From Micromonospora alfalfae (GTDB taxonomy: Bacteria > Actinomycetota > Actinomycetes > Mycobacteriales > Micromonosporaceae), in assembly GCF_022230925.1 (NCBI RefSeq), contig NZ_JAKKFH010000026.1:62001-126000 (forward strand): DNA of 64,000 nt, read 5' to 3'. The position numbers and the translations under genes were made by a program. The notes under the pieces are model-generated. The model did no database searches. It saw nothing but the letters and a program-made list of their open reading frames with translations, and was not told where the DNA came from. Shown one piece after another: positions 8,383 through 16,658 of the stretch (position 1 is the first letter of the stretch; every line of letters begins with the position of its first letter).

Positions 8383-9480
8383 ATGCGCCAGGAAGAGCAG
8401 CAGGTGAGCAACGACCACCCGGAGGCAGTCCGGTCCGCGCCCGTGCCGGTACCCCCGGCCGGCGACCGGGCCGGCCGCTCCGACGTCCCGGAGGACGCCC
8501 TCGACGACCGGGGCACCTTCGACGACCAGGCCGCCGACCACGAGCGGGCCGACGACACCGACCGGGCCGACGACACCGACCGGGCCGACGACACCGAGCG
8601 GTCCGACGACACCGACCGGGATGCCGCGTACGACAGGGCCGACGACGAGCTGACCGACGACTCCGACCCGCGCCACCGGCGCGACGACCGGTCCACCGAC
8701 GAGGGCGGTTTCCACGAGCCGGGGCCGCTGCCGACGACGTTCGGCGCGACCACTGTGGCCGACGCGGTGGCCGCCTCCGCGCTGGCCAGCCCGCGTCCGC
8801 AGGATCAGCCGGACCCCCGGGCCGAGCGGACCGCCCAGCCGGGCGATGGCGCCGAGGATGGTGAGCGGGAGGGTCTGCGCGCCGACCCGACAGCGGAGCT
8901 GCACCGTCGCGACGCGTACGTCGACGACAGTGCGGACGTCGACGACCGCACCGACCTCGACGACAGCACCGACGCTGACACGTCCGCGCGGACCGTCATC
9001 CCCCCGGGGAGCACTGACGGCGACCCCGAGCGGCGCGTCGATCTGACCGGTGACCGGGACGCCGCCGCGGCGGGCGCGGCCGGCTACGGCAGCGCGACCC
9101 CGGAGATGGTCGACCCGGACGCGGACGGCGAACCGGTCCCCGGCGACGACACCAGCCCCACGCTGGAGTCGGCCGGAACGTCCCGACCCGCCGGGTCGAC
9201 AGTCGCGGCCGAGCCGGCCACGCTCCTCGACGCGGACACCGCGCAGGGCTTCCGGGACCGCTGGCGAGACGTGCAGCTGCGTTTCGTCGACGACCCGCAG
9301 GCGGCTGCCGGCGAGGCGCAGTCGCTGGTGCAGGAGGCCATTCAGGCCCTCTCCTCGGCGCTGGCCGCCCAGAAGAACACGCTGGGCGGGTGGCAGGACG
9401 CCGGCTCCGCCGACACCGAGCAACTGCGGATGGCGGTCCGCAACTACCGGGACTTCCTGGACCGCGTACTCGGTCGCTGA
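8383..9480 (+). CDS. Acidic repeat-containing hypothetical protein, paralogous C-terminal domain
   Basis: The ATG at 8383 follows GAGGAGG by six bases. The 365-residue protein is mostly a very acidic disordered region with a short RADDTD tandem repeat (about residues 60-80) and other Asp-rich stretches. Residues about 285-365 fold back into the domain also seen in the preceding protein: FRDRWRDVQLRFVDDPQAAAGEAQSLV matches YAAAWEELQVRFIDSPGETVGDADELV, and TEQLRMAVRNYRDFLDRVLG matches TEELRQAVVHYRALFADLLG. There is no membrane segment. Function is unknown. It is the last gene of a two-gene unit, closed by a strong hairpin 17 bp after the stop. Confidence 0.78.
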   Translation: MRQEEQQVSNDHPEAVRSAPVPVPPAGDRAGRSDVPEDALDDRGTFDDQAADHERADDTDRADDTDRADDTERSDDTDRDAAYDRADDELTDDSDPRHRRDDRSTDEGGFHEPGPLPTTFGATTVADAVAASALASPRPQDQPDPRAERTAQPGDGAEDGEREGLRADPTAELHRRDAYVDDSADVDDRTDLDDSTDADTSARTVIPPGSTDGDPERRVDLTGDRDAAAAGAAGYGSATPEMVDPDADGEPVPGDDTSPTLESAGTSRPAGSTVAAEPATLLDADTAQGFRDRWRDVQLRFVDDPQAAAGEAQSLVQEAIQALSSALAAQKNTLGGWQDAGSADTEQLRMAVRNYRDFLDRVLGR

Positions 9481-9496
9481 GTCCACCCGAGCAACA

Positions 9497-9529
9497 CTGG
9501 CGCCCCGGCCGAAACGGCCGGGGCGCCAG
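9497..9529 (+). terminator. Intrinsic terminator
   Basis: A perfect GC-rich inverted repeat (CTGGCGCCCCGGCCG at 9497-9511 with its complement at 9515-9529) and a 3-nt AAA loop lie just after the acidic repeat gene. There is no long T tract, as is common for actinobacterial terminators. Confidence 0.8.
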
Positions 9530-9678
9530 CTTGCGTACCGGTCGTCGCCGAGCCCACCAGACCGCCCGAACGATCCGAACACGGCAGTCCCGACACCTTC
9601 GGGAGTGAAATCGCGCAGACGGGGTAATAGGGCGCGCGCGAACCAACCAGCGTGGACGTCGGGACGAGGGGTGACGGG

Positions 9679-11337
9679 ATGGACGGCGACGGTCTTCGGC
9701 TCAACATGAACGGCCTGGACTACCTGATCCTGGCGCTGTACTTCGTCACGGTCCTCGGGGTCGGCTTCGCCGCGCGTCGGGCCATCCGGACCAGCGTCGA
9801 CTTCTTCCTCTCCGGCCGCTCCCTGCCGGCCTGGGTGACCGGTCTCGCCTTCGTCTCGGCGAACCTGGGCGCGTTGGAGATCATCGGAATGGCCGCCAAC
9901 GGGGCCCAGTACGGCGTCATGACGGTCCACTACTACTGGATCGGCGCGGTCCCGGCGATGGTCTTCCTGGGCATCGTGATGATGCCCTTCTACTACGGCT
10001 CCAAGGTCCGCAGCGTGCCGGAGTACCTGCGGCTGCGGTTCAACCGCCCCACCCACCTGCTCAACGCGATCAGCTTCGCCGTAGCCCAGGTGCTGATCGC
10101 CGGCGTGAACCTGTACGCGCTGGCCCTCGTCATGCAGGCGCTGCTCGGCTGGCCGCTCTGGACGGCGATCGTGGTCGGCGCGGCGATCGTGCTGGCGTAC
10201 ATCACCATCGGCGGCCTGTCCGGGGCGATCTACAACGAGGTGCTCCAGTTCTTCGTCATTCTGGCCGGCCTCATCCCGGTCACGGTGATCGGCCTGGTCA
10301 AGGTCGGCGGGTGGAACGGCCTGATGGACGCGGTCGGCGACACCAAACTCGGCGAGGCCGGGCTGCACGCCTGGCAGGACACCGGCAGCACCGCGAACCC
10401 GCTGGGCGCGCACTGGATCGGCATCGTCTTCGGCCTCGGCTTCGTGCTGTCGTTCGGCTACTGGACGACGAACTTCGCCGAGGTGCAGCGGGCCCTCTCG
10501 GCCAAGAACATGAGCGCCGCCCGGCGTACGCCGATCATCGCCGCGTACCCGAAGCTGTTCATCCCCCTGGTCACCGTCATCCCTGGCCTGGTGGCCCTGG
10601 TCACCGTGAAGGGCCTCGGCGCGGAGAGCGGCGACCTGCAGTACAACAACGCCATCCCGCTGCTGATGCGCGACCTGCTCCCCAACGGCGTGCTCGGGGT
10701 GGCGGTCACCGGCCTGCTCGCCTCGTTCATGGCCGGCATGGCGGCCAACGTGAGCGGCTTCAACACCGTCTTCACCTACGACATCTGGCAGGCGTACATC
10801 CGCCGTGACCGGTCGGACGAGTACTACCTGCGAGTCGGCCGGTGGGCGACTGTCGCCGCCGTGGTGATCGGGATCGGCACCGCGTTCATCGCGGCCGGGT
10901 TCAGCAACATCATGAACTACATCCAGGCGCTCTTCTCCGTCTTCAACGCGCCGCTGTTCGCCACCTTCATCATCGGCATGTTCTGGAAGCGGATGAGCGC
11001 GCTGGCCGGCTTCTGGTCGCTGCTGCTGGGCACCCTGGTGTCGCTGAGCCTCTACCTGCTCTACAAGGGCGGGGTGATCGATTTCAACTCCGACCTGGAG
11101 GAGAGCTTCTGGGGCGCCGGTCTGGCGTTCGTCACGGCGGTGGTGGTCGCCGCGATCGTCACTCCACTCACCTCGCCCAAGCGGGACGAGGAGTTGCGCG
11201 GGTTGGTGTACGGCATGGGCGGCGTCGACCTGAAGGGCGACGTGCTCGCCGGGGACGCCGCCTGGTACCGCTCCCCGGTGCTGCTCGGTCTGATCGCGGT
11301 CGCGCTGGCCGCCCTGTTCTACATCCCGGTCTTCTAA
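9679..11337 (+). CDS. Sodium:solute symporter family protein (SGLT-like)
   Basis: The 552-residue protein has about 14 predicted membrane spans and the sodium:solute symporter signature: YLILALYFVTVLGVGFAARR, then SVDFFLSGRSLPAWVTGLAFVSANLGALEIIGMAANGAQYG, and the later NFAEVQRALSAKNMSAARR, which corresponds to the QRAL-type motif of the sugar-transporting branch. Na+-coupled uptake of a sugar or similar solute is inferred; the substrate cannot be read. The ATG at 9679 is preceded by GAGGGG seven bases upstream; GTG 9652 and ATG 9706 are alternatives. A small two-helix protein follows after 16 bp and is probably its partner. Confidence 0.9.
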   Translation: MDGDGLRLNMNGLDYLILALYFVTVLGVGFAARRAIRTSVDFFLSGRSLPAWVTGLAFVSANLGALEIIGMAANGAQYGVMTVHYYWIGAVPAMVFLGIVMMPFYYGSKVRSVPEYLRLRFNRPTHLLNAISFAVAQVLIAGVNLYALALVMQALLGWPLWTAIVVGAAIVLAYITIGGLSGAIYNEVLQFFVILAGLIPVTVIGLVKVGGWNGLMDAVGDTKLGEAGLHAWQDTGSTANPLGAHWIGIVFGLGFVLSFGYWTTNFAEVQRALSAKNMSAARRTPIIAAYPKLFIPLVTVIPGLVALVTVKGLGAESGDLQYNNAIPLLMRDLLPNGVLGVAVTGLLASFMAGMAANVSGFNTVFTYDIWQAYIRRDRSDEYYLRVGRWATVAAVVIGIGTAFIAAGFSNIMNYIQALFSVFNAPLFATFIIGMFWKRMSALAGFWSLLLGTLVSLSLYLLYKGGVIDFNSDLEESFWGAGLAFVTAVVVAAIVTPLTSPKRDEELRGLVYGMGGVDLKGDVLAGDAAWYRSPVLLGLIAVALAALFYIPVF

Positions 11338-11353
11338 GGAAAGGGGTCGGCAG

Positions 11354-11662
11354 ATGAGCAACGATGGCCAGCCGGCACAGGACCCGCTGATCGACGAGGC
11401 GCAGGCAGAGCAGCGGCGCTCCGCCGCGGCCCGGCTGTTCGACATCCGCCGGGTGATCGGTGGCCTCTTCGTCGCGTACGGGGTCATCGTGACGCTGATC
11501 GGCATCTTCGACAGCCGGGCCGAGATCGACAAGGCCGAGGGCGTACGGATCAACCTGTGGGCCGGGCTGGCGATGCTCGTGTTCGGGCTGCTCATGCTGC
11601 TCTGGCAGTGGTGGCGCCCAGCGGAAGCCCCGGCCCCGAACGAGCAGCAGCCCGACGCCTGA
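11354..11662 (+). CDS. Small two-helix membrane protein
   Basis: The 102-residue protein has two transmembrane helices (VIGGLFVAYGVIVTLIGIF and INLWAGLAMLVFGLLMLLWQWW) joined by a short charged loop (DSRAEIDKAEGVR), with polar termini. An AAGGAAAGGGG stretch precedes the ATG. It sits 16 bp after the symporter gene, and small proteins of this type recur next to SSS-family transporters in actinomycetes, so an accessory role in that transporter is a reasonable inference. No catalytic motif is visible. Confidence 0.82.
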   Translation: MSNDGQPAQDPLIDEAQAEQRRSAAARLFDIRRVIGGLFVAYGVIVTLIGIFDSRAEIDKAEGVRINLWAGLAMLVFGLLMLLWQWWRPAEAPAPNEQQPDA

Positions 11663-11782
11663 CCGCCTGACCGCACGGCATGAGCACGGCCCGGCCCGAC
11701 CGCCGGGCGGTGCGGCATGAGCGCGGCACGAAGGGGTACGTGGGGGAAATCAGGCACCGTGTCGGACACAGGAGGCAGCACC

Positions 11783-12169
11783 ATGACCGATCGTGATCGC
11801 CAACCGCCGCTGGAGGACAGCCCCGAGGTGGCCTCGGCGGTGGACGATGACGCCACCGTGCCGCAGCTGCGGACCGGAGGTGGCCCGGACCGGGACACTC
11901 CGGGCTTCGCCGAACCCCGCAGCCGACCGGACGACCTCGCACCCGACACCGACGAACTGATCGGCGATCCGTACGCCGCCGGCACCGGGGCGACCGGGAC
12001 GGGCACCGGCGCTGGCGGGGACAACATCCGCACCGGTGGCGAGCAGCAGTGGGAGCCGGAGGACCTGGTGATGGCCCGCGGGCAGGATCTGACACCGGAA
12101 AACCTGGAGAAGGCCCGCCGTGACCTGGCCGAGCAGGGCCGGGCGGCGATCGAACGCACAGTGCCCTGA
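11783..12169 (+). CDS. Disordered hypothetical protein
   Basis: The ATG at 11783 follows AGGAGG by about seven bases, so the longer frame from 11717 is not used. The 128-residue product is hydrophilic, rich in Asp, Gly and Thr, with a TGTGTGAGG stretch, and ends in a short amphipathic segment (ENLEKARRDLAEQGRAAIERTVP). Similar short proteins without known function are common in Micromonospora-type genomes. There is no membrane segment or recognised motif. A long hairpin follows the stop. Confidence 0.68.
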   Translation: MTDRDRQPPLEDSPEVASAVDDDATVPQLRTGGGPDRDTPGFAEPRSRPDDLAPDTDELIGDPYAAGTGATGTGTGAGGDNIRTGGEQQWEPEDLVMARGQDLTPENLEKARRDLAEQGRAAIERTVP

Positions 12170-12182
12170 TCGGGGCAAGGGG

Positions 12183-12222
12183 GGGTCCCCGGCCCGACCT
12201 GTGACGGTCGAGCCGGGGACCC
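12183..12222. terminator. Terminator hairpin between convergent genes
   Basis: GGGTCCCCGGC (12183-12193) pairs with 12212-12222, and an inner CGACC/GGTCG stem extends it into one long hairpin. It lies between the plus-strand small gene and the minus-strand cellulase and may serve both. Confidence 0.7.
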
Positions 12223-12289
12223 GGGGGGAACCTGCTGCCAACAGTGCCTCACCAACCACTGGCAGCGGGTTGGTGCGTGGGCTACCCGA

Positions 12290-14077
12290 TCAGAGCGCCG
12301 GGTAGGCGTTGCGCATGAGCTCCTGGAACTGGGCGGAGAACCAGGCACCGGAGATCGGTGCGTTGGCCAGCGCTCCGGACGGGTTGTTGCCGTTGCGGGC
12401 GTTGCCGCCGTACGTCGGGTCGCACATCCGGTCGAAGCCCTTGCCCTCGTTGTTCGGGATCTCCTTGCTGGAGCCGTCCGACTCACCCGGCGGCTTCACC
12501 CAGACGTAGGCGTCGATACCCGTGGCCGGGTTCGCCCGCGGCCGCTCGCCGAGACCGGCACCGGCCTGGTTGCACCAGTTGCCGAGGTGGGCCCGGCGGT
12601 CGATGCGGCCTCCGTTGACGTACGTGTCCACGCTGGTCGTCGCGCCCGGGCCGGTGGGCCGGGCGGAGCCGCCCCAACCGTTGCGGGACGTGTCGATCAG
12701 CATGCCGATGTTGGAGTTGAAGCCCACCGAGACCAGCTGGTTGCGGAACGCCTGGGCGAAGGACAACTCGTCGACGTAGAAGTTCCAGTCGACCCACTTG
12801 GACTGCCGCACCGTCTGGCCGTTCACGTTGTCGGTGACCTTGAAGTACGGCTCCTGCAGCGCCGAGTAGTTCGCGGTGTTGGTGATGAACCCGTGCACGT
12901 TGTTGACAGTGCTACCGGAGGCGACCGCGGCGGTCTTCAGGATGTTGGAGGTCGGGACGAAGTTGGAGTCCCAACCGAGCCAGCCGTGGTGACCGGCGTC
13001 GATGTAGTTGTAGACGTTGCCGATCGCGCCCAGCTTGGCGAGGGCGTAGCCGACACCGTTGACGTACGCGCCGTTGGCCTTGACCGTGTCGCACATGACC
13101 GTGCCGCCGGCCTGATCGGACGTGTTGGTGACCAGGTTCGGCAGGGAGTCGATCTCGATGATGTTGACGATCCGCAGGCTGCTGTACTTCGACTCACCCT
13201 GGATCGCGGCGATCGGGTCGATGTACTGGGACTTGTACTTCGGCAGTTCGTCCGGGCCCAGCTCACCGTTGGAGGCGAGCGCCGAGCAGTCCCGGCCGGG
13301 CAGGTTGTAGATCACGAACTGGATGTAACCGGCGCCCTGGCGCAGCGCCTCGTCCAGGTGGTCCCGCACCCCGAAGGCGCCGTTGGAGCTGCTGTCCGGC
13401 GTGCCGTTGATCGCGGCGATCCGGTCCAGCCAGACGGCGGTGGGGTTGTTGGAGACCCGGCTTCCGCCGGCCTCGGCGTCCGCCTTGGCCTTCCACTCCG
13501 GGTTCACGTACCCGCGCACCCCGGCGTACGGGTTGTCGACCTTGACGCCGGGAGGCGGCGTGGTCGGCGGATCCGTCGGCGGATCGGTCGGCGGGTCGGT
13601 CGGCGGATCCGTCGGAGGATCGGTCGGCGGGTTAGTCGGCGGCGTGGTACCACCGTTGCAGACCACACCGTTCAGGGTGAACGAGGTCGGCTTCGGGTTG
13701 CTGCCGCTCCACGCGCCGTTGAAGCCGATGCTCGTCGACGCGCCGGTGGCCAGGGTGCCGTTGTAGGACATGCTCCGGGCGGTGACCTGGCTGCCGGACT
13801 GGGTGAACGTGGCCGACCAGCCCTGCTGCACCCGCTGGCTGGAGTTGGCGAAGGTCCAGCCCAGCGTCCAGCCGTTCAGCGGGTCGCCGACGTTCTTGAT
13901 GGTGACGCTCGCGGTGAAACCGCCGGGCCAGTCGTTGCTCGTGTACGCGATGTCGCACTGCGTCGCGGCCTGCGCCGCGGTAACCGGAATCGTTACGAGC
14001 CCACCGGCGACCAGGGCACCCGCGCCGGCGAGCGCGAGGGCCCGGCGTGGGCCGGTTAGCCTTCTCCACACATTCAT
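12290..14077 (-). CDS. Secreted CBM2-GH6 cellulase (cellobiohydrolase type)
   Basis: The ATG at 14077 follows AAGGAG at nine bases. The 595-residue protein has a long signal peptide (basic MNVWRRLTGPRR, hydrophobic core, cleavage near AQA/ATQ at 38), then a family 2 carbohydrate-binding module (about 39-140, Cys41 and Cys140 likely paired, with NGW, QQGW and GAW tryptophans). A PPTD repeat linker (about 145-172) leads to a glycoside hydrolase family 6 domain. GH6 marks are NPYAGVRGYVNPEW, YNLPGRDCSA, IIEIDSLPNLVTN, YIDAGHHGWLGW and GMLIDTSRNGWGG. The sequence fits the bacterial exo-acting cellobiohydrolase branch better than endoglucanases. It cleaves cellulose outside the cell. A CebR-like operator lies in its promoter. 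Confidence 0.93.
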   Translation of the reverse strand: MNVWRRLTGPRRALALAGAGALVAGGLVTIPVTAAQAATQCDIAYTSNDWPGGFTASVTIKNVGDPLNGWTLGWTFANSSQRVQQGWSATFTQSGSQVTARSMSYNGTLATGASTSIGFNGAWSGSNPKPTSFTLNGVVCNGGTTPPTNPPTDPPTDPPTDPPTDPPTDPPTTPPPGVKVDNPYAGVRGYVNPEWKAKADAEAGGSRVSNNPTAVWLDRIAAINGTPDSSSNGAFGVRDHLDEALRQGAGYIQFVIYNLPGRDCSALASNGELGPDELPKYKSQYIDPIAAIQGESKYSSLRIVNIIEIDSLPNLVTNTSDQAGGTVMCDTVKANGAYVNGVGYALAKLGAIGNVYNYIDAGHHGWLGWDSNFVPTSNILKTAAVASGSTVNNVHGFITNTANYSALQEPYFKVTDNVNGQTVRQSKWVDWNFYVDELSFAQAFRNQLVSVGFNSNIGMLIDTSRNGWGGSARPTGPGATTSVDTYVNGGRIDRRAHLGNWCNQAGAGLGERPRANPATGIDAYVWVKPPGESDGSSKEIPNNEGKGFDRMCDPTYGGNARNGNNPSGALANAPISGAWFSAQFQELMRNAYPAL

Positions 14078-14328
14078 GCCACTGATCTCCTTGGGCGAGA
14101 CCGGGCCCAGGTACGGCCCGGCGGGACGGCCCGATGGGCGTCCTGCACGGACGGCCGTCGGCGCCAACGGGATTCTTTGGGGGGCGCCCGACCCGGACGG
14201 GCGATGGTGGTGGTGTTGCCCGGCCGATGCGTCGGCCGGTCGATCGGCGGCGGGTGCGTCGCCCGGTGAAACCGGGTGCCCTCGACTCCCCTGCCTGCAC
14301 GGTGTGGCTCTCTGAACCGCGTTCGCCG

Positions 14329-14357
14329 ATTCTTGCATGGGAGCGCTTCCATGGCAA
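14329..14357 (-). promoter_or_regulatory. Predicted promoter of the cellulase gene
   Basis: Reading the minus strand, TTGCCA (14352-14357) and AAGAAT (14329-14334) are separated by exactly 17 bp, which fits a sigma-70-type promoter. The CebR-like palindrome lies wholly inside the spacer. Transcription from here would give a leader of roughly 245 nt before the ATG at 14077. Confidence 0.55.
14338..14351. promoter_or_regulatory. CebR/CelR-type operator
   Basis: TGGGAGCGCTTCCA matches the known 14-bp CebR box TGGGAGCGCTCCCA at 13 of 14 positions. In Streptomyces and Thermobifida this palindrome binds a LacI-family repressor released by cellobiose or related oligosaccharides and controls cellulase genes. 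Its place between the -35 and -10 elements suits direct repression. Confidence 0.8.
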
Positions 14358-14667
14358 TGGCTCGATGCGTCGCCGGGAGTCGTTTCGGACGATACCTCCG
14401 AGTGCGCCCGACCGGCACGGGCCGCTCGGAGCCGCCGCTACCGGATGACCGGGGCAGGCCGGGCACGGGCAGCGCGGAACACCGTGCCCCACCCACAGGC
14501 GCCCGGGAGACCTGACACGGCACTCAGCGCAGCGAAAGCCGCGTACCACCCCTTCACCTCTTACCTGGATCAAAGGTAAAACGCGAATCTTTCACTTCAT
14601 AAGTCATGAAACGGTCTAACGTCGGTCTTAGCTCGGTTGTCGCCGAGCTCAGGACAACAGGGATGGA
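14358..14667. other. Intergenic region between divergent cellulase and surface-protein genes
   Basis: No convincing gene is seen here. The part near the surface-protein gene is AT-richer and holds an inverted repeat, TTACCT/AGGTAA, near 14563-14580, a TTTCA/TGAAA pair near 14590-14613, and GTTGTC/GACAAC around 14636-14658. These may be promoter or operator elements of the plus-strand gene, but no clear -35/-10 pair could be fixed. Confidence 0.4.
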
Positions 14668-15882
14668 GTGACGCAGGTCATGGCTAAGAAGATGCTCGGG
14701 AAGGTCGTTGCGGGCGCCGCGCTCGGCGGCGCGTCGCTCCTGGTGTTCGCACCGGGGATCGCGTTCGCCGACGGCCACGACGACGGCAAGGTCTACGCCA
14801 AGCCGCACGTCGTCAAGGCTGGCGACGAGGTCAAGCTCCTCGAGATCTGCCCGGATCGGCAGGAGCACGCGTACGTGTGGTCCAAGGTCACCGGCAAGGT
14901 CAAGCTCAAGCCGGCGCACGAAGAACGGGGCGAGGACCGCGAGTGGCGCGAGGAGGAGAACTCCTCCGACCACGACAAGGGCAAGGACGAGAACGGCAAG
15001 GACGAGAACGGCAAGGACCACGAAGGCAAGGACGAGAACGGCAAGGACGACAAGGGCAAGGACCACGAAGGCAAGGACGAGAACGGCAAGGACGAGAACG
15101 GCAAGGACGACAAGGGCAAGGACGAGCACAAGGACGAGAACGGCAAGGGTGGCCAGGGTGGCGGCGCTGCCGCCGACGCCTACGGCGACGAGGACAGCAA
15201 GGACTGGAAGGGCGAGGAGCACGGCCAGGACGCCGAAGAAGGCCGTGACAAGAAGGACTGGGAGTCCAAGGACGAAGACAAGAAGGACTGGGAGTCCAAG
15301 GACGAGCACGGCTCGGAGTACGGCTCCGACAAGGGCTGGGAAAACAAGGACGAGCACGGCTCCGAGTACGGCTCGGACGAGCACGGCGGCTACGGCAAGG
15401 ACGAGCGCGGCTCGGACGAGCACGGCTCCGAGTACGGCTCCGACAAGGGCTGGGAAAACAAGGACGAGCACGGCTCCGAGTACGGCTCGGACGAGCACGG
15501 CGGCTACGGCAAGGACGAGCGCGGCTCGGACGAGCGCGGCGGCTACGGCAAGGACGAGCGCGGCTCGGACGAGCACGGCGGCTACGGCAAGGACGAGCGC
15601 GGCTCCGACGAGCGCGACTGGGACAAGGAGCGGGAGTTCGTCTACTACGGCGAAGCCAAGGTGGACAAGGACGCCAAGCCGGGTCGCTACGAGCTCAAGG
15701 GCTCCTGCGGCGAGGGCGAGCTCGTCGTGCTGCCGCACGGCGGTGTCGACGGTGGTGACGGTGGCGTCAGCACCGGTACCGACCGGGGTCTGGCCACCGG
15801 CGGGGCGGGTCTGCTCGGCGCTGCCGCGCTGGGCGGGATCGTGCTGATGCGTCGTCGGCGGACCGATGGTTCGCTCGTCTGA
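14668..15882 (+). CDS. Repeat-rich charged surface protein with C-terminal anchor
   Basis: The 404-residue protein starts with a signal peptide (AKKMLGKVVAGAALGGASLLVFAPGIAFA). A short domain with one Cys follows (YAKPHVVKAGDEVKLLEICPDRQEHAYVWSK). The middle is extremely hydrophilic: Gly-Lys-Asp-Glu-Asn pentad repeats, then Asp-Glu-His-Gly-Ser-Glu-Tyr-Gly repeats. A second short domain (EFVYYGEAKVDKDAKPGRYELKGSCGEGELVVLP) precedes Gly/Thr spacing, LATGGAGLLGAAALGGIVL and a basic tail. This is a cell-wall or membrane sorting layout, with LATGG where a sortase motif is expected. The two short domains with one Cys each could pair across the repeats. A sortase gene overlaps its end. The start may be GTG 14668 or ATG 14680. 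Function is unknown. Confidence 0.82.
   Translation: MTQVMAKKMLGKVVAGAALGGASLLVFAPGIAFADGHDDGKVYAKPHVVKAGDEVKLLEICPDRQEHAYVWSKVTGKVKLKPAHEERGEDREWREEENSSDHDKGKDENGKDENGKDHEGKDENGKDDKGKDHEGKDENGKDENGKDDKGKDEHKDENGKGGQGGGAAADAYGDEDSKDWKGEEHGQDAEEGRDKKDWESKDEDKKDWESKDEHGSEYGSDKGWENKDEHGSEYGSDEHGGYGKDERGSDEHGSEYGSDKGWENKDEHGSEYGSDEHGGYGKDERGSDERGGYGKDERGSDEHGGYGKDERGSDERDWDKEREFVYYGEAKVDKDAKPGRYELKGSCGEGELVVLPHGGVDGGDGGVSTGTDRGLATGGAGLLGAAALGGIVLMRRRRTDGSLV
14980..15150 (+). repeat. Tandem 15-bp coding repeat
   Basis: The unit GGCAAGGACGAGAAC and variants (GACCACGAA, GACGACAAG) recur in register with the reading frame and encode GKDEN/GKDHE/GKDDK pentads of the surface protein. Confidence 0.9.
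15301..15620 (+). repeat. Direct duplication of a 114-bp block plus shorter repeats
   Basis: A block of about 114 bp beginning GACGAGCACGGCTCGGAGTA at 15301 is repeated almost exactly from 15415. Several shorter copies of a GGCTACGGCAAGGACGAGCG-type unit follow. All stay in frame. The near identity suggests recent expansion or ongoing length variation. Confidence 0.9.
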
Positions 15883-16582
15883 CGTGACGACGACACCGGC
15901 CGGCGGCCGTCGCGGGAGACCGTGGCGTGCCGCCGGCACGGCCGTCGTCGTCACCATGGCCATGATCGGCGCCGGCATGATCGGCGCCTCCCTGAAAACC
16001 ACGCCCACTCCCCGACCGCCGCAGCCGCTGGCCCAGGCCGGCCCCGAGGCGACCGGGCCGGCGAGCACCGCCGACGATGCCCCTCCAGTGGACGGGCAGC
16101 CGGTCGGTCAGGCGGCGGCCGGGTTGGCCCGTTCGGCACCGACCAGCATCGAGATCCCCCGGATCGGCGTCGACGCGACGATCATGTCGTTGGGCACCAA
16201 CCCGGACGGCACGGTCCAGGTCCCTCCGCTGGAGAAGGCCGACCAGGCCGGGTGGTACGAACCAGGAGCGAGCCCCGGCGAGACGGGCAACGCGGTCATC
16301 GTCGGGCACGTGGACTCGGCGGTGCTCGGCCCGGCTGTCTTCTTCGACCTCGGCGCTCTCACCCCCGGCGACACCGTCACAGTGCGCCGCGCCGACGGGG
16401 TGCCGGCCACCTTCACTGTCGACTCGGTGAAGTCGTACCCGAAGACGGCCTTCCCCACCGAGCTGGTCTACGGACCGAGTGACCGGCCGAGCCTGCGGGT
16501 GGTCACCTGCGGCGGTCAGTTCGATCAGGCCGCGAAGAGCTACCCGGACAACATCGTCGTCTTCGCCACCCTGGCGGCCTGA
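15866..16582 (+). CDS. Class F-type sortase
   Basis: The protein has up to 238 residues: an N-terminal membrane anchor (AAGTAVVVTMAMIGAGMIGASL), a Pro/Ala-rich spacer, and a sortase domain from about 90. The catalytic His is in NAVIVGHVDS, the Cys in LRVVTCGGQF, and the Arg is probably among the residues near SDRPSLR. It acts outside the membrane, joining sorting-signal proteins to cell-envelope acceptors. The ATG overlaps the repeat-protein gene by 17 bp (GTG 15884 is an alternative), so the two are almost certainly coexpressed and the repeat protein is the likely substrate. Confidence 0.88.
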   Translation: MVRSSDVTTTPAGGRRGRPWRAAGTAVVVTMAMIGAGMIGASLKTTPTPRPPQPLAQAGPEATGPASTADDAPPVDGQPVGQAAAGLARSAPTSIEIPRIGVDATIMSLGTNPDGTVQVPPLEKADQAGWYEPGASPGETGNAVIVGHVDSAVLGPAVFFDLGALTPGDTVTVRRADGVPATFTVDSVKSYPKTAFPTELVYGPSDRPSLRVVTCGGQFDQAAKSYPDNIVVFATLAA

Positions 16583-16600
16583 CCGGCGGCGAAACGAAAC

Positions 16601-16640
16601 GCGGTCCGGCCGGTCGGGGTGACCCGACCGGCCGGACCGC
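16601..16640. terminator. Bidirectional terminator
   Basis: A perfect 18-bp inverted repeat (16601-16618 and 16623-16640) with a 4-nt GTGA loop sits between the convergent sortase and glutamate dehydrogenase genes. Confidence 0.88.
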
Positions 16641-16658
16641 ATCCGGCGTACCTCTGAC

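Noticed and set aside
8272..12486. A 1,404-codon open frame on the minus strand
   Set aside because: It lies antisense to five well-supported plus-strand genes and has low-complexity Arg/Gly/Val/His composition typical of a high-GC shadow frame.
13550..13640. Tandem repeat as a possible mobile or regulatory element
   Set aside because: It simply encodes the PPTD linker between the CBM2 and GH6 domains of the cellulase.
14980..15620. Possible CRISPR-like array
   Set aside because: The repeats are contiguous, in frame, without unique spacers, and lie within a signal-peptide protein gene.
14554..16068. A minus-strand frame with a very hydrophobic Val/Leu/Ala repeat protein
   Set aside because: It is the exact antisense of the charged repeat gene; the hydrophobicity is a by-product of complementary codons, and no ribosome site is present.
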